A stretch of 10,420 bases of DNA from an uncultured Blautia sp. (GTDB lineage Bacteria > Bacillota > Clostridia > Lachnospirales > Lachnospiraceae): the NCBI GenBank assembly GCA_946629475.1, contig CAMOXX010000087.1, forward strand, positions 1 through 10,420, in the 5' to 3' direction. A model generated the notes under the pieces. It saw only the letters and a program-made list of their open reading frames with translations, was not told where the DNA came from and made no database searches. Position numbers and translations under genes: made by a program. Of this stretch, positions 1 through 7,187 are shown one piece after another (the first letter of the stretch is position 1; each line of letters starts with the position of its first letter).

Positions 1-588
1 GGCGGCGAAGTCGTAGCTGAGACATTCCCGGAAGGAAACAGTGACTTTACATCCTACATCACCTCCGCAAAGAACGCTGAGGCTGACGTTATCTTTGCCC
101 CGACCTCCACTGAGGCGGCTGCCCTGATCATCGAGCAGGCTTCCGCACAGGGAGTAGAGGTTCCGCTTCTTGCAGGCGACACATGGGATTCCAACGTTAT
201 CCTCAACGCCGCAGAAGGCAAGGATGTCAGCATCTATGTCACGACCTTCTATCAGGAAGGCGGAAATGCCGAATTTGACGAAGGCATGAAGGAATTCATC
301 AACGGCGACTCCACCAACCTTGCGAACAACGGCGGCGATGATACGGTTGCGGCAGTTACCGCAATGGGCTACGATGCATACTTCACAGCACTCGAGGCAC
401 TCAAGGCTGCAGGCAGCACCGATCCGGCAGCTGTCAACGAGGCACTCTGGGGAGTAAACTATGACGGTGTATGCGGCCATATCGAATTTGACGAGAACGG
501 CGATGCTGTCCGCAGCGCTGCATTCGTAAAACAGGCCAATACTGAAACAGGCGCATGGGATTTCGTTGCTGAGCAGGGAATCGAATAA
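1..588 (+). CDS. livJ: Branched-chain amino acid ABC transporter substrate-binding protein (LivJ type), 3' part
   Basis: The reading frame is open from the first base of the window to TAA at 586-588, giving the last 195 residues of a longer protein; the start and any lipoprotein signal lie outside. The fragment has the periplasmic-binding-protein fold type I pattern of the Leu/Ile/Val receptor family. An early stretch reads SYITSAKNAEADVIFAPTST, followed by a strand-loop around LLAGDTWDS. The C-terminal segment carries the typical GVCGHIEFDENGDAVRSA and ends with a short WDFVAEQGIE tail. In a Gram-positive cell it would be a membrane-anchored lipoprotein outside the membrane that captures the amino acid and delivers it to the LivH/LivM permease encoded just downstream. 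The family and its place before livHMGF make the role secure; the ligand (Leu/Ile/Val versus another amino acid or short-chain amide) cannot be fixed from sequence. Confidence 0.93.
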   Translation, partial: GGEVVAETFPEGNSDFTSYITSAKNAEADVIFAPTSTEAAALIIEQASAQGVEVPLLAGDTWDSNVILNAAEGKDVSIYVTTFYQEGGNAEFDEGMKEFINGDSTNLANNGGDDTVAAVTAMGYDAYFTALEALKAAGSTDPAAVNEALWGVNYDGVCGHIEFDENGDAVRSAAFVKQANTETGAWDFVAEQGIE

Positions 589-614
589 TTACAAAAAGCG
601 TAACTGTTCAAAAA

Positions 615-643
615 CCGGGGCGGGCGATTATCACCCGCCCCGG
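615..643 (+). promoter_or_regulatory. Intercistronic GC-rich hairpin between livJ and livH
   Basis: CCGGGGCGGG (615-624) is the exact reverse complement of CCCGCCCCGG (634-643), giving a 10-bp all-GC stem with a 9-base loop. It lies in the 78-base gap between the livJ stop and the livH start. It is followed by ATTTAGGTTT rather than a clean run of T, so it is a poor classical terminator. It is more likely a partial terminator or a 3' end-protecting stem that keeps binding-protein mRNA more abundant than permease mRNA, as is common in binding-protein-dependent ABC operons. The livH ribosome binding site begins 12 bases after the stem. The structure is seen directly; the regulatory role is inferred. 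Confidence 0.75.
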
Positions 644-666
644 ATTTAGGTTTCAGGAGGAAACAA

Positions 667-1569
667 ATGGACATGCTGAGTAAAAACCTGCCCTATATTC
701 TGGCGGGAATTTCCGTGGGAGGGCAGTATGCACTGATTGCGATCGGCTATACGATGGTTTACGGTATTCTAAGGCTGATCAACTTCGCACATGGAGACAT
801 TTTTATGGTTGCCGGTCTTATGATGGTGTATATCTCGGCATCCTTTCCAATGTATATTTCAATTCCGCTTGTGATCGTTCTCACGGTCCTGATCGGTTTT
901 CTTGTTGAGCGTGTTGCATACAAACCGCTCAGGTCCGCTCCGCGTATGTCGGTCATGATTTCCGCGATCGGCGTATCCTATCTGCTCCAGAATCTGGCTC
1001 TCTACATCACAGGCGGACTGGCGCAGCAGTACCCGACGATCCCATGGATCAGTGACCAGATCACGGTGCTCGGCGCATCTACCAAGCGCGTGACGGTCAT
1101 CACGCCTTTCCTGACCATCTTTCTGGTCGTCCTGCTTGTCACACTGATCAAAAAGACGAAGATCGGCATGGCGATGCGGGCTGCTTCCAAGGACTTTGAG
1201 ACATCCCAGCTGATGGGAATCAAAATCAACAATGTCATCAGCACCACTTTCATCATCGGTTCGTTCCTTGCCGCGGTTGGAAGCCTTCTGTTCTTTTCCA
1301 ATTATACGGGCGTCACGCCGACGATCGGAACCATGCCCGGACTGAAGGCTTTTGTAGCTGCGGTATTCGGCGGCATCGGGTCGATCCCCGGGGCGGTGAT
1401 CGGAGCCTTCATCATCGGTATCTGCGAAAACCTGATTATGATGCTGAACCAGTTTGTGAAGGTGGATATCTCAAACTTTAAGGATGCCTTTGCGTTTCTG
1501 CTGCTGATCATTATTCTTCTGTTCAAGCCGACAGGACTGTTCGGTGAAAAACAGACGGACAAAGTATAA
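667..1569 (+). CDS. livH: Branched-chain amino acid ABC transporter permease LivH
   Basis: 300 residues, close to the usual LivH length of about 290-310. The protein is almost entirely hydrophobic with several transmembrane helices. Family hallmarks are visible: the N-terminal GYTMVYGILRLINFAHGD (about residues 27-44), the cytoplasmic coupling region around AMRAASKDFETSQLMGI, then AFVAAVFGGIGSIPGAVIGA, and the C-terminal ILLFKPTGLFGEK. LivH pairs with LivM to form the membrane channel of the importer. The start at 667 is supported by AGGAGG at 655-660 with a 6-base spacer. The stop TAA overlaps the ribosome binding site of livM (TAAGGAGG), so the two permease genes are closely coupled. Identity is firm; substrate specificity is not determined by this subunit alone. 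Confidence 0.96.
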   Translation: MDMLSKNLPYILAGISVGGQYALIAIGYTMVYGILRLINFAHGDIFMVAGLMMVYISASFPMYISIPLVIVLTVLIGFLVERVAYKPLRSAPRMSVMISAIGVSYLLQNLALYITGGLAQQYPTIPWISDQITVLGASTKRVTVITPFLTIFLVVLLVTLIKKTKIGMAMRAASKDFETSQLMGIKINNVISTTFIIGSFLAAVGSLLFFSNYTGVTPTIGTMPGLKAFVAAVFGGIGSIPGAVIGAFIIGICENLIMMLNQFVKVDISNFKDAFAFLLLIIILLFKPTGLFGEKQTDKV

Positions 1570-1581
1570 GGAGGGCATGAG

Positions 1582-2670
1582 ATGAATAAGAAAAAAGAAA
1601 TTCTGATCAGTATTGCCCTTATCGCGGCGGTCCTTGCGGTACTCCGGGTTCTGGAGCTGAACATTCCGCCGACATCCCAGTGGGCGATGCTTCTGACCGT
1701 GCTGAAAAAAGGCTCGATCTACGCGCTGGTGGCGGTATCGATGAACCTGCTGAACGGTTTTACCGGGCTGTTCTCACTGGGACAGGCAGGGTTCATGATG
1801 ATCGGCGCCTATACCTACGGGGTATTGACCATCCCTGTCGCGGACCGCGAGATGGTTTACATGTATTATGACGGGGGAATCATCAAATTTGCGCTTCCCG
1901 CGGTTTTAGGAATCATCGCGGCCGGCCTTGCGGCAGCCCTCTTCGCGTTCCTGATCGGCCTGCCGGTGCTGCGCCTGAAGAGCGACTACCTTGCGATCGC
2001 GACCCTCGGATTTGCCGAGATTATGAGGGCGCTGTTCCAGTGGGATACGCTTGGACCGCTCACCAACGGCTCCAACATGATCCGGAATTACCCGACCTTC
2101 AAGACAATCCTGTTTCCGTTCATCGCTTCCGGCATCTGCATCACCTTGATTGTCCTGCTGATCAATTCCACGTACGGCAGAGCGTTCAAGGCAATCCGCG
2201 ACGACGAGATCGCTGCCGAAGCCATGGGCATCAATCTGGCGCATCACAAAAGGATCGCCTTTACGGTCAGCTCCTTCTTCGCGGGAATTTCCGGCGCGCT
2301 GCTGGCCATGTTCCAGACCAACGTGCAGGCAAAATCGTTCAACTCTGCGATGACCTACGAGATCCTTCTGATCGTCGTGATCGGCGGAATCGGCTCCGTG
2401 ACCGGAAGCTGCATCAGCGCGTTCCTCTTCATCGCGTGTTCCGAATGGCTGCTCCGTTTTCTGGATGAGACACATAAAATCGGTGACTTTACGGTTCCCC
2501 TGATGCGTTCGGGCTTCCGGAAGGTTGTCTTTTCGATCATTATCATGGTGATCGTGCTGTTCTTCCGCCAGGGCATCATGGGGACGAAGGAGTTTTCGAT
2601 TTCGGGAATTCTGTCCCGCTTCGGCGGAAAAAAGAAAAATAACAAGGAAGGAGGCGCTCCTCTTCAATGA
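1582..2670 (+). CDS. livM: Branched-chain amino acid ABC transporter permease LivM
   Basis: 362 residues, a second permease subunit of the LivM family. Diagnostic segments are NGFTGLFSLGQAGFMMIGAY (about 58-77), GLPVLRLKSDYLAIATLGFAEI (126-147), the cytoplasmic coupling loop AFKAIRDDEIAAEAMGIN (201-218), IGGIGSVTG (267-275) and the C-terminal FFRQGIMGTKEF. The tail ends in a lysine-rich GGKKKNNKEGG segment, probably cytosolic. The start at 1582 follows AAGGAGGG at 1568-1575 with a short spacer; an ATG at 1577 is in another frame. The gene ends in an ATGA overlap with livG (start 2667, stop 2668-2670), a standard arrangement for translational coupling. LivM dimerises with LivH to form the pore for branched-chain amino acid import. 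Confidence 0.95.
   Translation: MNKKKEILISIALIAAVLAVLRVLELNIPPTSQWAMLLTVLKKGSIYALVAVSMNLLNGFTGLFSLGQAGFMMIGAYTYGVLTIPVADREMVYMYYDGGIIKFALPAVLGIIAAGLAAALFAFLIGLPVLRLKSDYLAIATLGFAEIMRALFQWDTLGPLTNGSNMIRNYPTFKTILFPFIASGICITLIVLLINSTYGRAFKAIRDDEIAAEAMGINLAHHKRIAFTVSSFFAGISGALLAMFQTNVQAKSFNSAMTYEILLIVVIGGIGSVTGSCISAFLFIACSEWLLRFLDETHKIGDFTVPLMRSGFRKVVFSIIIMVIVLFFRQGIMGTKEFSISGILSRFGGKKKNNKEGGAPLQ
2649..2661 (+). promoter_or_regulatory. livG ribosome binding site inside a short hairpin
   Basis: The livG Shine-Dalgarno sequence AGGAGG (2649-2654) lies inside the livM coding region. Its first five bases, AGGAG (2649-2653), pair exactly with CTCCT (2657-2661) across a GCG loop. The spacer to the livG ATG at 2667 is 12 bases, longer than ideal, but a folded hairpin would not act as a normal spacer. 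Ribosomes finishing livM would pass over and open this stem, and the ATGA overlap would then favour re-initiation. The pairing is visible; an effect on translation is inferred. Confidence 0.5.
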
Positions 2671-3509
2671 AGGAAAATGTACTGAAGGTCGAAAATGTGA
2701 CGATGCAGTTCGGCGGCGTGATCGCGGTCGACAACATGAACATTGTGGTCAATGAAAAGGAGATCGTCTCCCTGATCGGGCCGAACGGAGCCGGCAAGAC
2801 CACCGCGTTCAATGTCATCACCGGCGTATACGCGCCGACGAACGGCGCGGTCTATTTCCGCGGAAAAAAGATCGTTGAGAATTATCCGCAGGGAAAAATG
2901 AAAAAGCTGTATAAAGGGGAAAACAACGGGATTTACAAGAGTGTGCTTTCCCCGACGCCCGACAAAATCACAAAGCTGGGAATCGCCAGAACCTTCCAGA
3001 ATATCAGGCTGTTCAAAAGCCAGACCGTATTCGAGAATATTCTGATCGCGGAGCATCTCCGCCGGACCAGCAACCTGTTTACGGCGACATTCCACATGAA
3101 CCGGGAGGAAGAGAAGAATATGCGCGAGGAAGCCGACAGGCTCCTCGAGATTCTTGAACTCTCCGATGTCAGAAACGAGATGGCGACATCTCTGCCGTAC
3201 GGGAAACAGAGAAGGCTTGAGATTGCCCGCGCGATGGCGACAAAGCCGAGCCTTCTGCTCCTCGATGAGCCCGCGGCCGGAATGAACCCGCAGGAGACAG
3301 ACGAGCTGACGGCCTTTATCGGCAGGATCCGCGATGATTTCGGGCTGACGATTTTCATGATTGAGCATCATATGGACCTGGTTATGGAGATATCCGACAG
3401 GATCTATGTACTTGACTTCGGAAAGCCGATTGCCGAGGGAATCCCGGAGGAGATTCAGAACAATCCGAGGGTCATCGAGGCTTATCTGGGAGGTGCAGCC
3501 GATGAGTAA
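2667..3509 (+). CDS. livG: Branched-chain amino acid ABC transporter ATP-binding protein LivG
   Basis: 280 residues, one of the two ATPase subunits of the importer, acting on the cytoplasmic face of LivH/LivM. Walker A is GPNGAGKT (38-45), the Q-loop glutamine is in RTFQNIRLF (Q111), the signature is the LivG-type variant LPYGKQRR (176-183), Walker B is LLLLDEP (196-202), and the switch histidine is in MIEHHMD (H234). The end NNPRVIEAYLGG matches the family. Compared with my memory of E. coli LivG, there are roughly 20-25 extra lysine-rich residues between the second strand and the Q-loop (about 71-98, including QGKMKKLYKGENNG). I believe this is shared by many Firmicutes homologues. The gene overlaps livM by 4 bases and livF by 8. 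Confidence 0.96.
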   Translation: MKENVLKVENVTMQFGGVIAVDNMNIVVNEKEIVSLIGPNGAGKTTAFNVITGVYAPTNGAVYFRGKKIVENYPQGKMKKLYKGENNGIYKSVLSPTPDKITKLGIARTFQNIRLFKSQTVFENILIAEHLRRTSNLFTATFHMNREEEKNMREEADRLLEILELSDVRNEMATSLPYGKQRRLEIARAMATKPSLLLLDEPAAGMNPQETDELTAFIGRIRDDFGLTIFMIEHHMDLVMEISDRIYVLDFGKPIAEGIPEEIQNNPRVIEAYLGGAADE

Positions 3510-4281
3510 TATACTGGAAGTAAGAGATCTTTGCGTCTCCTATGGCGGAATCAATGCGGTCAAGGGAATCAGCTTCGATGTTCCGGAAGGGGAGATCGTT
3601 ACCCTGATCGGCGCGAACGGAGCAGGAAAAAGCTCGACGCTGCGCTCAATCTGCGGCCTTGTAAAGCCGTCCTCGGGCAGCATAAAACTGAGAGCCGGAC
3701 ACTCCGGTATGCTGGGCGGCCGCAATCCGGGCGGAGATGTGAGCGGCAGCCTGGAAGAGGTGGCCGGGATGCGCACGGAGGATATCGTCAGCAAGGGAAT
3801 CACGATGGTTCCGGAGGGGCGCCGTGTCTTCGCCGACCTGACGGTTCTAGAAAACCTTCGCATCGGTGCCTATCTTCGCAAGGACAGCCTGGATGACGAC
3901 ATCAACTGGTGCTATGACCTGTTTCCGCGTCTGAAGGAACGTTCCTGGCAGCTGGCCGGAACACTCTCCGGCGGAGAGCAGCAGATGCTGGCGATTGCCA
4001 GGGCCCTCATGAGCCGGCCGGAGCTGATCATGATGGACGAGCCGTCCCTGGGTCTGGCGCCGATCGTAGTCAAGGGCGTGTTTGACATTATCCACGAAAT
4101 CAACCGTCAGGGAAAAACTATTCTGCTGGTGGAACAGAACGCCAACATGGCGCTGCATGCCGCTCATCACGGCTATGTCATGGAGGTCGGGAGCATCACT
4201 ATGACGGGCACAGGACAGGAGCTGGCGGAGAATGAGCAGGTAAAGGCTGCCTATCTTGGAAAAGCGAGGAGCAGCAGCTGA
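3502..4281 (+). CDS. livF: Branched-chain amino acid ABC transporter ATP-binding protein LivF
   Basis: 259 residues from ATG 3502, which overlaps the end of livG by 8 bases. It is preceded by GGGAGG (3488-3493) with an 8-base spacer. The frame is open further upstream (to ATG 3361), but that extension is antifamilial and covers livG. Walker A is GANGAGKS (37-44), the signature LSGGEQQ (155-161), Walker B LIMMDEP (175-181), followed by the LivF hallmark SLGLAP. As in other LivF proteins, the Q-loop position reads VPEGRRVF, with Glu instead of Gln, and the switch region reads LVEQNAN, with Gln in place of His. An unusual Gly-rich insert of about 20-25 residues (about 64-88, GHSGMLGGRNPGGDVSGS) separates the Walker A half from the Q-loop. 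LivF forms the ATPase heterodimer with LivG. Confidence 0.95.
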   Translation: MSNILEVRDLCVSYGGINAVKGISFDVPEGEIVTLIGANGAGKSSTLRSICGLVKPSSGSIKLRAGHSGMLGGRNPGGDVSGSLEEVAGMRTEDIVSKGITMVPEGRRVFADLTVLENLRIGAYLRKDSLDDDINWCYDLFPRLKERSWQLAGTLSGGEQQMLAIARALMSRPELIMMDEPSLGLAPIVVKGVFDIIHEINRQGKTILLVEQNANMALHAAHHGYVMEVGSITMTGTGQELAENEQVKAAYLGKARSSS

Positions 4282-4298
4282 TTCAGGGGTGTTTTATT

Positions 4299-5222
4299 AT
4301 GTGCAAAACAACAGAAATACTATATGTATCAGATGTGGACGGCCTGGAGCTTTCCGTTCTGGAGATTACCCCGGAGGAGGATCCGAAGGCTGTAGTGATG
4401 CTGGTGCACGGAATGTGCGAAAACAAGGAGAGATATATTCCGTTTATGGAGTATCTTGCATCGCAGGGTTACGCGTCCGTGATCTTTGACCAGCGCGGCC
4501 ACGGGCAGAGCGTAAAGTCGAAGGAGGATCTGGGGTACATGTACCGCTGCGGGGCGGATGGGTATCTGCAGGATATCCTCGGCATCAACCGGATGGTTCA
4601 CGAACGGTTTCCGGAAATTCCCCTGGTCCTGTTCGGCCACAGCATGGGATCCCTTGCGGTCCGCGCTTTTACATCGGAGCATGACGACTGCATCGACATG
4701 CTGATTATCTCAGGCTCCCCGAGCGATACGGCTGCAAAAGGCGTCGGAAGGCTGATCGCCTCGGCAGAGGGACGGATCAGAGGCTTTGAGCATAAAAGCC
4801 ATCTTCTCGAAGGGATGAGCTTCGGCGGCTACGCGGCAAAATTCTCTAAGGAAAAAAGTCCGTTTGCCTGGCTCTCCACAGATCCCGAGATCGTAGAGGC
4901 CTACGAGGAATCCGGGCTCTGCGGCTTCACCTTCTCAGATGACGCATTCATCGTGCTGTTCGACCTGATGAAAAAGGCGTATGACATTCAAAAATGGCAT
5001 GTTTCAAAGCCCGGCCTTCCGGTGCTGTTCATCAGCGGCGCCGACGACCCCTGCATGGGAAATATCCGGAAATTCGCTAAGGCGGTTCAGGCGATGCGGA
5101 GAGCCGGATATTACGATGTGAGGGGAAAGGTCTACAGAGGGATGCGCCATGAGATCCTGAATGAAAAGGACAAAATGACCGTTTTTAAAGATATTGTAAA
5201 ATACATGGGGAGGAAACTCTGA
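4299..5222 (+). CDS. Alpha/beta hydrolase, monoacylglycerol lipase / lysophospholipase-like
   Basis: 307 residues with no signal peptide or membrane segment, so probably cytosolic. The alpha/beta hydrolase fold is clear: an oxyanion-type LVHGMCENKERY (35-46), then IFDQRGHGQS (62-71), the nucleophile elbow GHSMG (113-117) with catalytic Ser115, the acid in FISGADDP (probably Asp250), and the base in GMRHEILNE (His284). The HGMxExxxRY and DQRGHGxS pattern is that of the serine-aminopeptidase-S33/monoglyceride-lipase group (Hydrolase_4), which cleaves lysophospholipids, monoacylglycerols or other small esters. The real substrate is unknown. The start at 4299 has AGGGG at 4285-4289 with 9-base spacing and lies 17 bases after livF, suggesting read-through from the liv genes. 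The stop directly abuts the malQ start with no intervening base. Confidence 0.88.
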   Translation: MCKTTEILYVSDVDGLELSVLEITPEEDPKAVVMLVHGMCENKERYIPFMEYLASQGYASVIFDQRGHGQSVKSKEDLGYMYRCGADGYLQDILGINRMVHERFPEIPLVLFGHSMGSLAVRAFTSEHDDCIDMLIISGSPSDTAAKGVGRLIASAEGRIRGFEHKSHLLEGMSFGGYAAKFSKEKSPFAWLSTDPEIVEAYEESGLCGFTFSDDAFIVLFDLMKKAYDIQKWHVSKPGLPVLFISGADDPCMGNIRKFAKAVQAMRRAGYYDVRGKVYRGMRHEILNEKDKMTVFKDIVKYMGRKL

Positions 5223-6704
5223 ATGAGGGCGAGTGGAGTTCTGCTGCCGATTTCCAGTATTCCGTCGAATTACGGGATCGGCTGCTTTTCAAAGGAGGCT
5301 TACGCGTTTATTGACCAGCTGGTAAGAGGAGGGCAGAAATACTGGCAGATTCTTCCCCTGGGACCGACAGGCTACGGGGACAGCCCCTATCAGTCGTTTT
5401 CGACCTTTGCCGGGAATCCCTATTTTATCGACCTGGAGGTTTTTATCCGCGAAGGGCTCCTGTTTGAGAGAGAATGCCATGAATGCGACTGGGGCGGAAG
5501 CGAGAGCTATGTTGACTACGGAAAAGTGTACGAATCCAGATTCCGTATTTTAAAACTTGCTTTTTCACGCTGGCATTCGGGAAATGACCCGGAGTATCGG
5601 AAATTTATAGATTTCAATGCCGATTGGCTTGACGACTACTGCCTCTATATGGCAGTCAAGAACGATCAGGGCGGAAGCAGCTGGTATGAATGGCCGGAGA
5701 AGCTGAGAAACCGGGATGAGGATGCCATCAGGGCGGAAAAGGAGCGCCTCTCCGAGGAGATCGCTTTTTACAAATTTCTGCAGTACTGGTTTTATAAGCA
5801 GTGGTACTGGCTGAAATCCTACGCGAACAACTGCGGGATTCAGATCATCGGGGATGTTCCGATCTATGTCGCAGCCGACAGCGCGGACACATGGGCCAGC
5901 CCGGAGCTCTTCCAGTTTGACAAAAAGCGCATGCCGGTCTCCGTAGCAGGGTGCCCGCCGGACGCTTTTGCGGCAACCGGGCAGCTTTGGGGGAACCCGG
6001 TGTACAACTGGGAGTACCACAGGAGCACCGGCTACGAATGGTGGACCCGCCGCATGGCCCACTGCATGAAGCTGTATGATCTGGTCAGGATCGATCATTT
6101 CCGCGGCTTCGACGAGTACTACGCGATTCCCTACGGGGATCCGACAGCAGAATTCGGCAAGTGGGAAAAAGGCCCGGGTATGGAGCTTTTCAATGTACTG
6201 AACGAGAAGATCGAGGGACTGAATGTCATCGCGGAGGATCTGGGCTTTCTGACAAAGACGGTGATTGAGCTTGTACATAATTCCGGTTATCCCGGGATGA
6301 AGGTGCTGCAGTTCGCGTTTGACGGTACCTGGGACAACAACTATCTCCCGCACAAATATGAAAAGAACTGCGTCTGCTACACCGGAACGCATGACAACGA
6401 GACGACCCTCGGCTGGTACCGCAATCTGTCGGATTACGACAAAAAACTGGTCCAGGCATATATCGACTGCAGGGACAGGAGCGATACCGAGTGCGTGTGG
6501 GGGCTGATCAGGGCCGCAATATCGAGTGTTGCCGACCTTGCCGTGATTCCGATCCAGGATTATCTGTGCCTGGGAAATGAGGCGAGGATGAACGCGCCCT
6601 CTACGCTCGGGAACAACTGGAAATGGAGGCTGACCAGGGGCCAGATTACCGAGGATGTGCTGGGAAGGATGCTGGCGCTCTCAAGACTGTACGGAAGGCT
6701 TTAA
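5223..6704 (+). CDS. malQ: 4-alpha-glucanotransferase (amylomaltase, GH77)
   Basis: 493 residues, normal for a bacterial amylomaltase of the short type. It disproportionates maltodextrins: a segment of one alpha-1,4-glucan is moved to another, releasing glucose and longer chains, in maltose/glycogen metabolism in the cytosol. Family landmarks run in order: GVLLPISSIPSNYGIG near the N-terminus, WQILPLGPTGYGDSPYQSFS (41-60), IGDVPIYVAADSADTWASPELF (209-230), the nucleophile in VRIDHFRGF (Asp291), the acid/base in VIAEDLGFLT (Glu338), the transition-state Asp in YTGTHDNETTLGW (Asp391), and NAPSTLGNNWKWRL (457-470). All catalytic residues are present. The start follows the hydrolase stop immediately, with GGGGAGG at 5207-5213 inside that gene. 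No other sugar gene is nearby, so its place after an amino acid transporter is odd. Confidence 0.97.
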   Translation: MRASGVLLPISSIPSNYGIGCFSKEAYAFIDQLVRGGQKYWQILPLGPTGYGDSPYQSFSTFAGNPYFIDLEVFIREGLLFERECHECDWGGSESYVDYGKVYESRFRILKLAFSRWHSGNDPEYRKFIDFNADWLDDYCLYMAVKNDQGGSSWYEWPEKLRNRDEDAIRAEKERLSEEIAFYKFLQYWFYKQWYWLKSYANNCGIQIIGDVPIYVAADSADTWASPELFQFDKKRMPVSVAGCPPDAFAATGQLWGNPVYNWEYHRSTGYEWWTRRMAHCMKLYDLVRIDHFRGFDEYYAIPYGDPTAEFGKWEKGPGMELFNVLNEKIEGLNVIAEDLGFLTKTVIELVHNSGYPGMKVLQFAFDGTWDNNYLPHKYEKNCVCYTGTHDNETTLGWYRNLSDYDKKLVQAYIDCRDRSDTECVWGLIRAAISSVADLAVIPIQDYLCLGNEARMNAPSTLGNNWKWRLTRGQITEDVLGRMLALSRLYGRL

Positions 6705-6717
6705 GGGATGATCGTTT

Positions 6718-7098
6718 ATGGAAGAGAAGAATAAGTTTGTGCAGTGGATGAACTCGCTGCCCAGCCGCAGCTGCATCGTCATGGCGGCCGCAGGCATCTA
6801 CCTGATCTATCTCGGAAGGAACCTGGTATCCGATGTGATGAAATCGGGCGGATCGGAAAATATCGGCTTCGGGATCGCCGGCGGAGCTTTTATCCTGGTT
6901 GGGATTTTCATGGCTGTGGTCGGCGGAAGAGGAATACTGCGGTACGGCAAAAAGCAGAAAGAGGCAGCGGAAGAAGCGAAGCGCGAGGAAGAGGCCAAAA
7001 AAGAAGAGCCGCCGAAAAAGATGTCCATATCTGAGAGGGCATCCCTCGCCGGACGGATCGAGGATGAGAATCCGGAGGAGCAGACAGAAGAGAAATAA
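6718..7098 (+). CDS. Small two-helix membrane protein of unknown function
   Basis: 126 residues; I do not recognise a named family. A hydrophobic segment at about 19-38 (CIVMAAAGIYLIYLG) and a second at about 49-68 (IGFGIAGGAFILVGIFMAVV) predict two transmembrane helices joined by a short loop. They are followed by a highly charged Lys/Glu-rich stretch (about 75-101, EAAEEAKREEEAKKEE), probably an extended or coiled helix in the cytosol. The end, SISERASLAGRIEDENPEEQTEEK, is acidic. It begins 13 bases after the malQ stop with AAGGG at 6703-6707, overlapping that stop. The spacing supports membership of the same transcript. It is the last gene before a long hairpin. Coding is credible because of its position, ribosome binding site and sensible membrane topology; the function cannot be assigned. 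Confidence 0.8.
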   Translation: MEEKNKFVQWMNSLPSRSCIVMAAAGIYLIYLGRNLVSDVMKSGGSENIGFGIAGGAFILVGIFMAVVGGRGILRYGKKQKEAAEEAKREEEAKKEEPPKKMSISERASLAGRIEDENPEEQTEEK

Positions 7099-7113
7099 AG
7101 AGCTGGAGACTTA

Positions 7114-7175
7114 AAAAGGGACAGGTTCCGCGATTCATGATTTAAACGTCATGAGTCACGGAGCCTGTCCCTTTT
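7114..7175. terminator. Long bidirectional hairpin terminator between convergent genes
   Basis: Bases 7114-7140 pair with 7149-7175 across an 8-base loop. The 27-position stem has 24 Watson-Crick pairs, two G-U pairs and one C-A mismatch. The outer part is AAAAGGGACAGG against CCTGTCCCTTTT, so either strand's transcript ends in a T-rich arm. It sits in the 89-base gap between the + strand gene ending at 7098 and the - strand VanZ-like gene ending at 7188, exactly where a shared terminator is expected. The stem is much longer than a normal intrinsic terminator, which leaves open that it is a dispersed palindromic repeat used as a terminator. Confidence 0.85.
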
Positions 7176-7187
7176 AAATCTCCTTCG

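Noticed and set aside
1906..2667. 253-codon open frame on the - strand opposite livM
   Set aside because: Its sequence is rich in Arg, Asp, His and Gln, typical of an antisense reading of a membrane protein gene, and livM is unmistakable.
2664..3371. 235-codon open frame on the - strand opposite livG
   Set aside because: Antisense to complete ABC ATPase motifs, with no independent support.
3361..3501. N-terminal extension of LivF starting at 3361
   Set aside because: The extra residues overlap livG almost entirely and do not fit the family; ATG 3502 has a good ribosome binding site and the normal N-terminus.
5565..6392. 275-codon open frame on the - strand opposite malQ
   Set aside because: Shadow of the conserved GH77 coding frame; no plausible start signal or recognisable protein.
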